Positions 47,065 through 57,162 of a DNA stretch of 64,000 nucleotides are shown here, one piece after another. Under the pieces are notes generated by a model, which made no database searches, was not told the origin of the DNA, and worked only from the letters and a program-made list of their open reading frames with translations. The stretch spans positions 1-64,000 of the forward strand of contig CANEXF010000012.1 in assembly GCA_947443645.1 (NCBI GenBank). The letters run 5' to 3'. Position 1 is the first letter of the stretch; each line of letters begins with the position of its first letter. The position numbers and the translations under genes were made by a program. This DNA is from Comamonadaceae bacterium (GTDB taxonomy: Bacteria > Pseudomonadota > Gammaproteobacteria > Burkholderiales > Burkholderiaceae_C).

Positions 47065-48251
47065 TGAAAAATGCGACCACGCAAGGGCAGGTTCTTTCCG
47101 GTTTCAGGGTGCTTGACCTTGGCAGTTTCATCACTGCACCTTATGCTGCCATGCTGCTTGCAGAGATGGGCGCCGACGTCATCAAGATTGAAAAACCGGG
47201 TACCGGCGATCCGTTTCGTGCGTTTGGCGATGGTCTTTACAGCTCGCATTTCCAGGCGCACAACCGCAACAAGCGTAGCGTCGCGCTGGACTTTACTAAG
47301 CCATCCGGGCGCGCGGCGCTGGATACGCTCGTATCTAGCGCGGATGTGCTGTTGATCAACGTGCGCCCTGGGGTTGAAGAAAAACTTGGTATTGGTGCGC
47401 AACGGCTTCAGGCGCTTAATCCACGCCTGGTCTACTGCGCGATCACTGGTTACGGGGCTGATGGTCCTTATGCCGAGCGCCCTGCTTATGACAATGTGGG
47501 GCAAGCTTTGTCAGGCTGGCTTTCAATGTTTCATGAGGGCCGTGATGCACGGGTTGCGGGCCCCGCCGTATCTGATGCGCTGACGGGTCTGTTTGCAAGT
47601 ATGGGAATACTCGGTGCACTTCTGGAACGCGAAAAAACCGGGCGTGGGCGCAAGGTTGAAGTGAGTATGCTGGAGGCTACGCTCGCATTTGCAACCGAGC
47701 CTTTGGGTAAGCTGTTTGCCAGCGGAAAGCCGGTTCCATTTTATTCACGCGCGGCCGCATCGCAGTCGTTTTTGGTGACCTGCGAGGATGGCCACCGGAT
47801 TGCGCTACATCTGTCGTCCCCTGACAAGTTCTGGAAAGGCCTGCTCAAGGCCATTTCCCGCGAAGAGCTATCGCAGAAATATTCTGATCGTTCTGCTCGT
47901 GTGGCCCGCTACGATGAGTTGGCCTTGGATCTGGCCGAAGCCTTCGCTCAAAAAAAACGCGACTACTGGCTGCCCCTGCTCGAGCAGAACGATGTCCCGT
48001 TCGCGCCGGAGCGTCGGCTCGAGGAACTTGCTGATGACCCCCAGGTGCAACATCTGGATGTCTTCTACGACATGATGCATTCGCACTACGGTAGCGTACG
48101 CGCTGCGCACCGCCCTGTTCGCTACGACGGTGACAACCATAGCAATTTCTTGCCACCCCCAGCGCTGGGCGAGCACACACAGGAGGTACTGGTGGAAGCC
48201 GGGTTGGACACGGATGATTTGGAAAAACTTGCAAATGAGGGCGCTATCTGA
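47061..48251 (+). CDS. CaiB/BaiF CoA-transferase, second
   Basis: The 396-residue product has the family III pattern: FRVLDLGSFITAPYAAMLL, DVIKIEKPGTGDPF, NRNKRSVALD, and GPAVSDALTGLFA, in which Asp172 aligns with the catalytic Asp. It would give CoA to the acid taken up through the Bug receptor. This could make up for the lost ligase. The ATG overlaps the Bug stop by 4 bases and its stop overlaps the next ATG by 1. Confidence 0.93.
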   Translation: MMKNATTQGQVLSGFRVLDLGSFITAPYAAMLLAEMGADVIKIEKPGTGDPFRAFGDGLYSSHFQAHNRNKRSVALDFTKPSGRAALDTLVSSADVLLINVRPGVEEKLGIGAQRLQALNPRLVYCAITGYGADGPYAERPAYDNVGQALSGWLSMFHEGRDARVAGPAVSDALTGLFASMGILGALLEREKTGRGRKVEVSMLEATLAFATEPLGKLFASGKPVPFYSRAAASQSFLVTCEDGHRIALHLSSPDKFWKGLLKAISREELSQKYSDRSARVARYDELALDLAEAFAQKKRDYWLPLLEQNDVPFAPERRLEELADDPQVQHLDVFYDMMHSHYGSVRAAHRPVRYDGDNHSNFLPPPALGEHTQEVLVEAGLDTDDLEKLANEGAI

Positions 48252-49423
48252 TGGACTTCTCTATCCCTGAAGAGTTACGCATGTTGCGCGATTCCGCGCG
48301 CCGTTTTGTGCAGCAGGAACTGCTGCCGCTTGAGCCGCTGTATGCAAACGAAGCCGACATACCTGATGACGTACGCGCGGCGCTGCAGGCCAAAGCTAAA
48401 GCGCTGGGCTTCTGGATTTTCGACCTTCCCGAAGAGTTCGGTGGTGGCGGGGTCGGCTACCTTGGCATGTGCCTCGTCTTTGAAGAGCTGGCGCGCTGCA
48501 ATGTGCCATCTTTTCGCGCGCCTACGGTGTTCACGCCTTACCTCGGCTCGGTGCTTTTCAATTGCACGCCGGAGCAGCAGAAAAAATACCTGCATCCCGT
48601 GATCAGCGGCGAAAAGCGCACTTGTTTCGCCCTGACAGAGCCCAACGGCGGATCGGATCCTTCACAGATGCGGACCACCGCGGTGCGCGAGGGTGACCAT
48701 TACCGTATCAATGGCAACAAGATATACATCACCGGTGCAGACAAGGCCGATTTCGTACAGCTGTTTGCACGCACTGGTGATACCGTCGACGGAGCAGGGG
48801 TGTCTTGCTTTCTGATCGATCGCGACACGCCGGGCATGCGGCTGGGCCAGAACTTTCAGCTCATGTCACCTGACCGGCCGTGGGAGCTGGTGTTTGAAGA
48901 TGTGCTGGTACCGGCTTCGCAGATGGTGGGTGAACCCGGTAAGGGGTGGGCGCTGGCGCGCGGGTTTCTGGATGTGGGGCGACTAATTCATGGCCCCAAA
49001 GCCATTGGCCGTGCAGAGCGGGCGCTCGAAATGGCTATTGCTTACGCGAAACAGCGAACCACGTTTGGTGAACCGCTGGCCAACCGGCAGGCTATTCAGT
49101 GGATGATTGCCGATTCCGCAGTGGAGCTCAATGCCGCACGGCTGATGACCTACCACGCCGCATGGCGGGCTGACCAAGGCATGAATTTTCATGTGGAGGC
49201 ATCTCAGGTCAAGCTCTATGCCGATGACATGTACATGCGTGTGGTTGATCGTGCCATCCAGATTCACGGTGGCATTGGTTTGTCCCGTGAACTGCCGCTG
49301 GAGCTGATGTTTCGCGATGCACGTAGCCGCACCATCACTGAAGGGTCTTCAGAAATGCAGCGCACCATCATCGCAAAAGAAATGCTTTCAGGAAGGTCTT
49401 CGGTCAACAGGGTCAGCGCTTAG
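48251..49423 (+). CDS. Acyl-CoA dehydrogenase, second
   Basis: The 390-residue flavoprotein has the FAD segment CFALTEPNGGSDPSQMRTTA and the C-terminal DRAIQIHGGIGLSRELPLEL, followed by ITEGSSEMQRTIIAKEML, with a Glu (TEGSSE) in the usual place of the catalytic base. It is a paralogue of the first dehydrogenase in the operon but diverged. It is the last gene before a convergent operon. Confidence 0.92.
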   Translation: MDFSIPEELRMLRDSARRFVQQELLPLEPLYANEADIPDDVRAALQAKAKALGFWIFDLPEEFGGGGVGYLGMCLVFEELARCNVPSFRAPTVFTPYLGSVLFNCTPEQQKKYLHPVISGEKRTCFALTEPNGGSDPSQMRTTAVREGDHYRINGNKIYITGADKADFVQLFARTGDTVDGAGVSCFLIDRDTPGMRLGQNFQLMSPDRPWELVFEDVLVPASQMVGEPGKGWALARGFLDVGRLIHGPKAIGRAERALEMAIAYAKQRTTFGEPLANRQAIQWMIADSAVELNAARLMTYHAAWRADQGMNFHVEASQVKLYADDMYMRVVDRAIQIHGGIGLSRELPLELMFRDARSRTITEGSSEMQRTIIAKEMLSGRSSVNRVSA

Positions 49424-49607
49424 CGTTTGGTTCCAGCTGAAGCAGTCTGATAGACAGGGAAGTGTTGCAGACAATAACTGCTGCGCACAACACTATCGAC
49501 AGCGTCACCACTTGCCCGAAAGACACCATGGCGCAAGTTTTGGTGGCGTCATTGACTTAGCGTCAAACAGTGCCGCCATGCAGTTGGCTGGCGCCCGCTG
49601 GCTTAAG

Positions 49608-50000
49608 TCAATCCGGCAGTACTGCCGTCACTTCAATTTCCACCCGCGCACGTTCTTCTACCAGGCCGGACACCTCGACGCAGGTCATGGCCGGGAAGTT
49701 TTTTCCCATAACTTCGCGGTAGGCGCCGCCCAGCTCCTTGAGCCTGGCGACATATTCCACGCGGTCGACTACGTACCAGGTCATGCGCACCATGTGCTCG
49801 GGGCCTGCGCCGGCGGCTTTGAGCACGGCGGCGATATTGAGCAGGGCCTGGCGCGTCTGGACAATGAAGTCGTCACTTTCAAATTCCTGTTTCGCGTTCC
49901 AGCCGATCTGGCCACCCACAAAGATCAGCGAGCCGCGTGCCATCACGCCGTTGGCATAGCCCTTAGGCTCGGCCCAGTCAGGGGGTTGGAGTTTATTCAT
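49608..50000 (-). CDS. RidA-family enamine/imine deaminase
   Basis: The 130-residue product has the RidA fold: YANGVMARGSLIFVGGQIG, QALLNIAAVLKAAGAGPEHM and the C-terminal CVEVSGLVEERARVEIE with the Arg that binds the carboxylate. RidA proteins hydrolyse reactive enamines and imines. I chose the ATG at 50000, 4 bases overlapping the thioesterase. In this operon an enamine is expected, so a real catabolic role is possible. Confidence 0.88.
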   Translation of the reverse strand: MNKLQPPDWAEPKGYANGVMARGSLIFVGGQIGWNAKQEFESDDFIVQTRQALLNIAAVLKAAGAGPEHMVRMTWYVVDRVEYVARLKELGGAYREVMGKNFPAMTCVEVSGLVEERARVEIEVTAVLPD

Positions 50001-50419
50001 GCGACCTTTGGCGTGTCGGTTTGAAGATAAGGAAGCAGGGCCTGACGCATGGCGTCTGGTATGCGAACCGGCTTGCCGTCGGGCACTTTTGAATATACGA
50101 CGACGGCTTGGGCGCTCAGCTTGAGCTCTTGCCCACGCGTGATTTCGTAATCCATGCCTATGCTGGAGTTGCCTACTTTTGTCAGGCCCAATGTGATCGT
50201 CACCTCGTCGCCGTGACGGCACATGCCCCTGAACTGCGTTTTCATGTCGACGATGGGTACGCCGATGCCAGTCGGGATCATGGTGTGTTCGGGGAACCCG
50301 ATATGCGCGAGAAAGTCTTCCTGGATTTCATGCAGAAGATAAAAAAACTGCGGATAAAAAACGATGCCAGCCGGATCGCAATGGTGAAAGCGTATGAGTT
50401 TGGAGCTTGTGAAGTTCAT
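49997..50419 (-). CDS. 4HBT-type acyl-CoA thioesterase
   Basis: The 140-residue hot-dog protein has the family start RFHHCDPAGIVFYPQFFYLL with the active-site Asp in CDPAGIVFYP, as in 4-hydroxybenzoyl-CoA thioesterase. It would release CoA from aromatic or ring-derived thioesters, perhaps as a safety valve. It overlaps RidA and the ligase by 4 bases on each side. Confidence 0.9.
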   Translation of the reverse strand: MNFTSSKLIRFHHCDPAGIVFYPQFFYLLHEIQEDFLAHIGFPEHTMIPTGIGVPIVDMKTQFRGMCRHGDEVTITLGLTKVGNSSIGMDYEITRGQELKLSAQAVVVYSKVPDGKPVRIPDAMRQALLPYLQTDTPKVA

Positions 50420-52053
50420 GGTGTTCGCAGCTTGAACCGCTGCAGCTTTCCGGTTTCAGTGCGCGGCAGTTTATCGACAAACTCGATTTGGCGCGGGTAC
50501 TTGAAGGGTGCCAGCGTCGCCTTGACGTGGTCTTGCAGAGCCTTGGCGTTGGCCGGGCTTGCCAGCTGGCCGGGCTTGAGCACGACCACCGCCTTGACGA
50601 TCATCCCGCGTTCTTCATCCGGCACCCCGATGACCGCGCACTCTGCAACGGCAGGATGCGTGAGCAGCGCGTCCTCGACCTCCGGCCCGCCAACGTTGTA
50701 GCCGGCGGTGATGATCATGTCGTCTGCGCGCGCCTGGTAAAAGAAGTAGCCATCGGCATCCTGCACGAAGGCGTCGCCGGGGAAGTTCCAGCCGTTTTTT
50801 ACATAGCTGGCCTGGCGCGCGTCATCAAGGTAACGGCAACCGGTGGGGCCGATGATCGCCAGCTTGCCTATGCTGCCGCGCGGCACTTCCAGACCCTCAT
50901 CATCGACGACTTTGCCGGTGTAGCCCGGCACAAGCTTGCCTATCGCGCCGCGCCTGACATCGCCTGGAACGGTTGAAATAAAGATGTGAAACATCTCGGT
51001 CGCGCCTATGCCGTCCAGCATGTCAATGCCGGTGGCGTCTTTCCAGAGCTGGCGCGTCGCGTCGGGCAGGGCTTCTCCTGCACTGACGCAGATCCGCAGG
51101 CTGGGCATGCGGTGTTGCTTCGCAAAAACCGCCATTTGCCGGTAAAAGGTGGGCGCGGTGTAGCAGATGGTCGCACCAGTTTGCTCGATCAGTTTGACCA
51201 TCAGCTCAGGCGTGTAGGGCGCCGACGGAAAATATACCGACGCACCGGCCCACATCGGAAACAGCAGCAAGCCGCCCAGTCCGAAGGTAAAGGCCAGCGG
51301 GGGCGAGCCGATCACGATGTCTTCGGGTCTGGCCTGCAGTATATGGCGCGGCCAGGTCTGACAGGCGGCCAGTACATCGCGGTGCGAGTGCACGGCGGCC
51401 TTGGGCTTGCCGGTGGTGCCCGAAGTAAAGGCCAGCATTGCGATATCGTCGGCCGCGCTCAGGCTGCGTTCGAACATACCGCTTTTTTGGGCCGCCAGAG
51501 TTTCCAGCGAACCTGCGGCATCGGGCTGGTTGAAAGCCACTATGGTCGCCAGCGTGGCCACCAGACTCTTTGCCGACTGCAGTTCATGCAACAGGGTCGC
51601 GTCGCACAGCGCCAGCGAGGGTTTCGACTTGTCCATGATTTCGGCCAGCTCCTTGGCGCGCAGCAGCGGCATGGTGGCGACCGCAACCAGTCCGGCCCTG
51701 ACAACGCCTAGCCAGGCCAGCGCCATGCCAATGGAGTTGCCGCCGCGCAGCAGCACCCGGTTTCCCGGCAGCAGTTCGAAATCTTCTGTCAGCACCTGCG
51801 CAATCCGGTCGATTTGCCGTGCCGCCTCGGCATAACTCAGCGTGCGCTTGTCGCTGCGCAAAAAAGGTCGATCTGAAAGGCCTCGTTCCGCGACGCGGGC
51901 CAGCAACACCTCGACCAGGTTGGACTGGTCAGGGATCAGAAGCTCGGGCAGGTCGTAGCGCATGATCGGGCATTGCTCTGGTCGCGGCAGGCGCTCATGA
52001 ACAAAACGGTCTGCCTGGCTAACCGGTCGTTTGCTTGGTGGGCGGCTTGTCAT
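50416..52053 (-). CDS. abmG: Aromatic acid-CoA ligase (2-aminobenzoate-CoA ligase-like)
   Basis: The 545-residue AMP-forming ligase has the P-loop AFTSGTTGKPKAAVHSH near residues 208-224, the YFFYQARADDMIITAGYNV hinge and the C-terminal LPRTETGKLQRF with the catalytic Lys. Its kind and the neighbouring bifunctional monooxygenase match the anthranilate (2-aminobenzoate) pathway described in Azoarcus/Thauera. Benzoate-, salicylate- or hydroxybenzoate-CoA ligase are alternatives. Confidence 0.85.
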   Translation of the reverse strand: MTSRPPSKRPVSQADRFVHERLPRPEQCPIMRYDLPELLIPDQSNLVEVLLARVAERGLSDRPFLRSDKRTLSYAEAARQIDRIAQVLTEDFELLPGNRVLLRGGNSIGMALAWLGVVRAGLVAVATMPLLRAKELAEIMDKSKPSLALCDATLLHELQSAKSLVATLATIVAFNQPDAAGSLETLAAQKSGMFERSLSAADDIAMLAFTSGTTGKPKAAVHSHRDVLAACQTWPRHILQARPEDIVIGSPPLAFTFGLGGLLLFPMWAGASVYFPSAPYTPELMVKLIEQTGATICYTAPTFYRQMAVFAKQHRMPSLRICVSAGEALPDATRQLWKDATGIDMLDGIGATEMFHIFISTVPGDVRRGAIGKLVPGYTGKVVDDEGLEVPRGSIGKLAIIGPTGCRYLDDARQASYVKNGWNFPGDAFVQDADGYFFYQARADDMIITAGYNVGGPEVEDALLTHPAVAECAVIGVPDEERGMIVKAVVVLKPGQLASPANAKALQDHVKATLAPFKYPRQIEFVDKLPRTETGKLQRFKLRTP

Positions 52054-53231
52054 GACTGAAGAACTGCCTTTCCAATGATGAGTTGCTGCACCTCTGTCGC
52101 CCCTTCGTAAATGCGCAGCGACCGGATGTCGCGGTACAGGCTTTCGACCTTGGTGCCGACCTTGACACCCAGTCCGCCGTGCATTTGCAGTGCCATGTCG
52201 ATCACGCGCTGCGCATTTTCGGTGGCGGTCATTTTGGCCATGGCCGCCTCGGCCGTCACCCGCACGCTGCTGCCCAGCCGCTCGCCCTCATCGCGCAGCC
52301 AGGCGGCGCGGTAGGTCAGAAGCGCCGCCGCATCGACCAGCGCGGCCATTTCGCCAAGCTTGGCCTGGGTGAGCTGGAAGTCGGCCAGCACACCACCGAA
52401 CATCCGGCGTTGCTTCGAATGGCTGACCGCCTCGGCAAGCGCGCGCCGCGCCATGCCCAGCGCCGCACCCGCCACCGATGCCCGGAAGATGTCCAGTGTC
52501 TGCATGGCCAGTTTGAAGCCGCCATGCAGCATGCCGAGTTGTTGATCTGCGCCAACGGCACATTGCTTGAATTTCAGCGTGGCCAGCGGGTGCGGCGCGA
52601 TGACGGTGATGTGTTCTGTGCTGTCCAGTCCGGCCGTGTCCGCATCGACGATAAATGCGGTGATGCCGCGCGTGCCGGCTGCGGGGTCAGTTTTTACAAA
52701 AGTGACATAGAAGTCTGCGATGCCGCCGTTGCTGATCCAGGTTTTGCTGCCGTTCAGCGTCCAGGCATCGCCAGCGCGCGTGGCTGAGGTGGTCATCGCG
52801 CCTGCGTCGGAGCCTGCGTTGGCCTCGCTCAGCGCGAATGCGGCGATTTTCTCGCCGCTCGCAACCAGCGGCAAATAGGCCGCCTGTTGCGCCGGTGTAC
52901 CGGCCAGTGTGATGGCGCCGCTGCCCAGGCCCTGCATTGCCAATGCGAAGTCTGCCAGCGGTGAATGAAAAGCCAGCGTTTCGCGCAGGATCACCAGTGC
53001 CCGTGAATCAAGCCTGGGCAGCGTGCCGCCCAGGGTGCCGTCGGGGCCGGCGGGCACGCAGTAGCGCAACCATCCGCTGGCGCCAAGCCGCCGCACCCAT
53101 TCCCTGCAAGCTTGGCGGTCATCGGTCTCGTCGACTGTTTGCTGCCCGACCCAGTCGCGCAGGCTGGCGCCCAGATCGCGGTGAACGGTGTCGAAAAAAG
53201 GCAAATTCAAATGCGTAATCGTTGGCGTCAT
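52050..53231 (-). CDS. Acyl-CoA dehydrogenase, third (2-aminobenzoate-type operon)
   Basis: The 393-residue flavoprotein has [19 protein letters not shown] and the C-terminal [19 protein letters not shown], then [18 protein letters not shown]. In the 2-aminobenzoyl-CoA route it would act on the reduced, dearomatised ring. It overlaps the ligase gene by 4 bases and lies 33 bases after the hydratase gene. Confidence 0.92.
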   Translation of the reverse strand: MTPTITHLNLPFFDTVHRDLGASLRDWVGQQTVDETDDRQACREWVRRLGASGWLRYCVPAGPDGTLGGTLPRLDSRALVILRETLAFHSPLADFALAMQGLGSGAITLAGTPAQQAAYLPLVASGEKIAAFALSEANAGSDAGAMTTSATRAGDAWTLNGSKTWISNGGIADFYVTFVKTDPAAGTRGITAFIVDADTAGLDSTEHITVIAPHPLATLKFKQCAVGADQQLGMLHGGFKLAMQTLDIFRASVAGAALGMARRALAEAVSHSKQRRMFGGVLADFQLTQAKLGEMAALVDAAALLTYRAAWLRDEGERLGSSVRVTAEAAMAKMTATENAQRVIDMALQMHGGLGVKVGTKVESLYRDIRSLRIYEGATEVQQLIIGKAVLQS

Positions 53232-53264
53232 GGTTGAAATCTTTCTGTGCTGGCGCGCGCGATA

Positions 53265-54119
53265 TCAGTCGCCTTTGAATTGTGGTGTTTGCCTGGCGGA
53301 AAAAGCTTCGTAGGCGCGCGTGAAGTCCCGCGTCTGCATGCAGATCGCCTGCGCCTGCGCCTCGGCTTCAATGGCCTGGTCCAGCGTCATGGCCCATTCC
53401 TGATGCAGCATGGTCTTGGTCATGCCGTGGGCGAAGGTCGGGCCGCTGGCCAGTTCCTGGGCAAGTTTTTGCGACTGAGCCAGTAGCGCTGTTGGTTCAT
53501 GAAGCGCGTTGAAAAATCCCCACTGCAAGCCTTCTTGCGCGCTCATCGTTCGACCGGTGAACAGCAATTCTGACGCGCGCCCCTGGCCTATCAATCGCGG
53601 CAACAGCGCGCACGCGCCCATGTCCGCGCCCGCCAGTCCGACACGTGTGAAAAGAAAGGCGGTTTTTGCGCGCGCTGTGCCCAGTCGCATGTCGGCTGCA
53701 AGAGCCATCATGGCGCCGGCGCCCGCGCAAATACCGTCGATCGCCGCGATGATGGGTTGCGGACAAAGCCGCATGGACTTGACCAGATCGCCAGTCATGC
53801 GGGTGAACTCCAGCAGTTCCGGCATGCTCATCTTGGTCAACGGCCCGATGATCTCGTGCACATCTCCGCCCGAACAGAAATTGTCGCCGGCACCGGTCAG
53901 CACCACCGCCTTGACATCGGTTGCGGTGTTGAGCGCGCGAAACAGGTCGCGCAGCTCGGCGTAGGACTCGAAGGTCAGCGGATTCTTGCGTTCCGGGCGG
54001 TTCAGCGTGAGGGTTGCAACGCCTGAGTCGAACGCGTAGGCGAAGTGCCTGGCCTGATGGCCGGCCATGGCGTCAAACTGCGCGTGCATGGGGTTGCTGG
54101 GGCTGATGTAGTGCTTCAT
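53265..54119 (-). CDS. Enoyl-CoA hydratase/isomerase family protein
   Basis: The 284-residue protein is of the crotonase family, with the CoA/oxyanion segments [12 protein letters not shown] and [19 protein letters not shown]. The second catalytic Glu of hydratases is not in its usual place (LAGADMGA), so it might be an isomerase, hydrolase or ring-opening enzyme. Its ATG overlaps the marR stop by 4 bases. Confidence 0.9.
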   Translation of the reverse strand: MKHYISPSNPMHAQFDAMAGHQARHFAYAFDSGVATLTLNRPERKNPLTFESYAELRDLFRALNTATDVKAVVLTGAGDNFCSGGDVHEIIGPLTKMSMPELLEFTRMTGDLVKSMRLCPQPIIAAIDGICAGAGAMMALAADMRLGTARAKTAFLFTRVGLAGADMGACALLPRLIGQGRASELLFTGRTMSAQEGLQWGFFNALHEPTALLAQSQKLAQELASGPTFAHGMTKTMLHQEWAMTLDQAIEAEAQAQAICMQTRDFTRAYEAFSARQTPQFKGD

Positions 54120-54595
54120 GCGGTTTCCATCTTGAGGTTGGCGTTGTGGTGTTGCTTGACCTTGCCGAGCAGCTTGTGCAGTGATTCGACTTCGCGTGGC
54201 GACAGGGCCTCGAAGGCCGTGACTATCCAGGCTTCGTGTTGGCGTGCCATCTCATCAAAGGCCTTGCGCCCGCGTGCGGTCAGGCGCACGCGGTAGGCGC
54301 GGCGGTCGCCGGCCACATCCATGCGTTCGACCAGATTTTCGGCCACCAGCTGGTCGGTGATGCCGGTGACATTGCCGCCCGTGACCATCATGCGGCGCGA
54401 CAGCTCGTTCATCTTCAGGCCGTCGGGATTGCGTTCGAGCTGGGCCATCAGGTCAAAGCGCGGCAGTGTGGTGTCGAACTGCTCGCGCAGCTGGGTACGC
54501 AGCTGTTTTTCTACCAGCTGGGTGCAGGTCAGCATGCGCAGCCAGAGCCGCAGGGCTTCCGGGTGTTCGCTATGGCCTCTTTCTTCCATGTCCAT
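54116..54595 (-). CDS. MarR-family transcriptional regulator
   Basis: The 159-residue protein has a winged helix domain: [37 protein letters not shown] and the wing with [16 protein letters not shown]. MarR regulators of aromatic CoA pathways usually sense the CoA thioester. It lies within the operon and likely represses it. The first Met or Met3 may be used. Confidence 0.92.
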   Translation of the reverse strand: MDMEERGHSEHPEALRLWLRMLTCTQLVEKQLRTQLREQFDTTLPRFDLMAQLERNPDGLKMNELSRRMMVTGGNVTGITDQLVAENLVERMDVAGDRRAYRVRLTARGRKAFDEMARQHEAWIVTAFEALSPREVESLHKLLGKVKQHHNANLKMETA

Positions 54596-54608
54596 GGCAA
54601 GCTTTCTG

Positions 54609-54665
54609 TGCTATTTTATTGATAGCTGCCGGCGCTCATTTCCAGTGCGCTGGCAGCTAGTTTTT
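54609..54665 (-). repeat. Repeat family B copy overlapping a stop codon
   Basis: TGCTATTTTATTGATAGCTG, then GCGCTCATTTCCAGTGCGC and GGCAGCTAGTTTTT form the family B palindrome. The minus-strand TAG stop of the monooxygenase gene (54657-54659) lies inside it. Confidence 0.65.
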
Positions 54666-57017
54666 CTTTGAAAGTTCACGGTAGAGCTGATCGCGCCCGC
54701 TCAAATAGGGCTGGGGCCAACTGACGTGGCGGCTTTGCAGTTTGGCCGCCTCGTGCAAGGTCCAGGCCGGATCTGCCAAGTGCGGCCGTGCAATCGCGCA
54801 CAGGTCGGCGCGGCCCGCAGCGATGATGCTGTTGACCTGGTCCGCCTCGGAGATGGCGCCCACTGCAATCGTCTGTATGCCCACCTCGTTGCGTATGCGG
54901 TCGGAAAAAGGTGTCTGGTACATGCGCCCGTACACCGGCTTGGCCGCTCGCGTGGTCTGGCCGGAGGACACGTCAATGACGTCGCAGCCTGCGGCCTTGA
55001 ACAGTCTGGCAATGGCAACCGCGTCGTCCGCAGTGTTGCCGCCTGGCGCCCAGTCGTGCGCCGAGATGCGTACGCTCATAGGCAAATGTGCGGGCCAGAC
55101 GGCGCGCATTGCGGCAAAAACTTCCAGCGGATAACGGCAGCGCTTTTCCAGGCTGCCGCCATAGTCATCGCTGCGCTGATTGGTGAGCGGCGTGATAAAG
55201 CTTGACAGGAGATAGCCGTGCGCGCAGTGCAGTTCCAGCCAGTCAAAACCGGCATCAATTGCGTAGCGGGTTGATGTCACGAAATCAGCCGTGACCCGGT
55301 TCATGTCTTGCCGCGTCATCGCATGCGCTATCTGGTTTGTCGGCCCGTAAGCCACAGCGCTGGCCGCCAACAAGGGCCAGTTGCCCTCTGCGAGCGGCTC
55401 GTCTGGGGCTTCCCAGCCGAGCTGCGTGGATCCCTTGGGCCCGCTGTGGCCCAGCTGCAGGCCGATCTTGGCACCGGCGCCGCTTGTATGGACAAAATCG
55501 GTAATGCGCTTGAAAGCTTTAGCCTGCTCTTTATTCCACAGTCCAGGGCAACCCGGCGTGATGCGACCTTCAGGCGAAGGCGAAGTCATCTCGACAAAAA
55601 CCAAGCCTGCCCCGCCAAGGGCGCGCGCGCCTAGATGCACAAGATGAAAGTCCTGCGCTACGCCTTCTATCGCGCTGTAGGTCGCCATGGGAGAGACGAC
55701 GATCCGGTTTTTGAGTGTCAGTTCGCGAACCGTCAAAGGCAGCAACATGGGCGGCGGGGCAGATGCAACCCCCATGCTTGCTGCGCTACCCCCCGAGGGC
55801 GCCGTCGCTTGCTCGGGGCGGCCCTTCGCGGCGCGGTCCGGATTGGCCAGCCATTGCTCGTAGCCCTGCAACCAGCTCGCATCGCGCACGCGCAGGTTTT
55901 CATGGCTGATGCGCTGCGAACGCGTCATCATGGAATAAAAGAACTGCTCGGCTTGCAGTCCGCTGTAACGGTCCACGTTTTCAAACCATTCGGTCGAGTT
56001 GCGCGCGGCATTTTGTATCTTCAGCACTTCGACCGACCTGACGGCTTCGTAAGCCTGAAGCGCCTGATCGTTCCCCTGCTGTGCGGCCAAGCAGTTGCTC
56101 AGCTCTATCGCATCTTCAAGCGCCAGCTTGGTGCCGCTGCCAATCGAGAAGTGCGCCGTGTGGGCGGCATCGCCCATGAGCACGATGGGCACGCTCCGGC
56201 CGTCAATGTTTTCGCGGTGTACCCAGTGCTCGCACACCACGCGCGGAAAGCGTATCCAGATGGCCGAACCACGCACATGCGTGGCGTTGTTCATCAACGC
56301 GTTGCCATCGAGGTATTTGGCGAAGAGGCGCTCGCAAAATGCGATGCCATCTTCCTGGCTCATCTGGTCCAGCCCATGGGCTTTCCAGACGGCTTCGGGT
56401 GTCTCGACAATAAACGTCGAGGTGCTGTCATCAAACTTGTAGGCGTGCGCGGCAAACCAGCCGTACTCTGTCTGCTCGAATGCAAAGGTAAAGGCGTCAA
56501 AGGTCTTGTGCGTTCCAAGCCAGACAAAGCGGCAGGCCCGCAGTTCAACATCAGGCTGGTATGTCGCCGCGTAACGGGTGCGGATTCGGCTGTTCAGTCC
56601 ATCGCTGGCAATGACGAGGTCTGCCTGGTACCGGCGCGCCATGTCCTGGTCGTCCTGGACATCGTTTTCAAAGACCAGGTCCACGCCCAACTCAATGCAG
56701 CGCTCTTGCAGGATATTGAGCAGACGCTTTCGGCCTATGCCGCAAAAGCCGTGGCCGCCCGAGCGGACGCTGCGGCCCTTGAAGAACATCTCGACATCAT
56801 CCCAGTGGTTGAAGGCGTTGCCTATCAACTGGGCGCTGACCGGGTCGGCAGTACGCAGATTACCGAGGGTCTGGTCAGACAGCACAACGCCCCAACCAAA
56901 GGTGTCAAACGGACGGTTGCGCTCCACCACCGTGACCACATGCTCCGGGTCTTGCAGTTTCATCAGCAAGGCGAAATACAAACCTGCGGGACCGCCGCCC
57001 AGACAAAGAATGCGCAT
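54657..57017 (-). CDS. abmA: Bifunctional 2-aminobenzoyl-CoA (salicylyl-CoA type) monooxygenase/reductase
   Basis: The 786-residue protein fuses an FAD monooxygenase (about 1-390: [52 protein letters not shown]) with an old-yellow-enzyme reductase (about 425-786: [32 protein letters not shown]). In Azoarcus the same fusion hydroxylates 2-aminobenzoyl-CoA and reduces the ring. Related proteins are labelled salicylyl-CoA 5-hydroxylase. Residues about 398-416, the linker, are encoded by a family A repeat. I chose the ATG at 57017 over the TTG at 57023. Confidence 0.9.
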   Translation of the reverse strand: MRILCLGGGPAGLYFALLMKLQDPEHVVTVVERNRPFDTFGWGVVLSDQTLGNLRTADPVSAQLIGNAFNHWDDVEMFFKGRSVRSGGHGFCGIGRKRLLNILQERCIELGVDLVFENDVQDDQDMARRYQADLVIASDGLNSRIRTRYAATYQPDVELRACRFVWLGTHKTFDAFTFAFEQTEYGWFAAHAYKFDDSTSTFIVETPEAVWKAHGLDQMSQEDGIAFCERLFAKYLDGNALMNNATHVRGSAIWIRFPRVVCEHWVHRENIDGRSVPIVLMGDAAHTAHFSIGSGTKLALEDAIELSNCLAAQQGNDQALQAYEAVRSVEVLKIQNAARNSTEWFENVDRYSGLQAEQFFYSMMTRSQRISHENLRVRDASWLQGYEQWLANPDRAAKGRPEQATAPSGGSAASMGVASAPPPMLLPLTVRELTLKNRIVVSPMATYSAIEGVAQDFHLVHLGARALGGAGLVFVEMTSPSPEGRITPGCPGLWNKEQAKAFKRITDFVHTSGAGAKIGLQLGHSGPKGSTQLGWEAPDEPLAEGNWPLLAASAVAYGPTNQIAHAMTRQDMNRVTADFVTSTRYAIDAGFDWLELHCAHGYLLSSFITPLTNQRSDDYGGSLEKRCRYPLEVFAAMRAVWPAHLPMSVRISAHDWAPGGNTADDAVAIARLFKAAGCDVIDVSSGQTTRAAKPVYGRMYQTPFSDRIRNEVGIQTIAVGAISEADQVNSIIAAGRADLCAIARPHLADPAWTLHEAAKLQSRHVSWPQPYLSGRDQLYRELSKKN
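55769..55823 (+). repeat. Repeat family A copy inside the monooxygenase/reductase linker
   Basis: CCCCCATGCTTGCTGCGCT, CCCCCCGAGGGCGCC and GCTCGGGGCGGCCC are in the same order and orientation as in the 5001 and 21355 copies. The minus-strand reading encodes [15 protein letters not shown] in the interdomain linker. Confidence 0.78.
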
Positions 57018-57162
57018 GATCAATAGGCCCCATAGATTAATCGAGCTTTAATTGTTTAGGCTTAAAGTAAGTTCGTCAAGCGGGGTTTTTACGGAGTCCT
57101 TCGCGTCAGGCAAAGGCAGGCGCAGGCCGCAGTGATAGTCCCCTTTGAGACAGACACGAGGT

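Noticed and set aside
49552-49566. TTGAC-TTAGC-GTCAA inverted repeat between convergent genes
   Set aside because: The stem is only five pairs and has no T-run, so it is neither a convincing terminator nor an operator in front of a gene.
55635-57026. A 463-codon open frame opposite the monooxygenase/reductase
   Set aside because: It is antisense to a well-supported bifunctional enzyme and has shadow-type composition.
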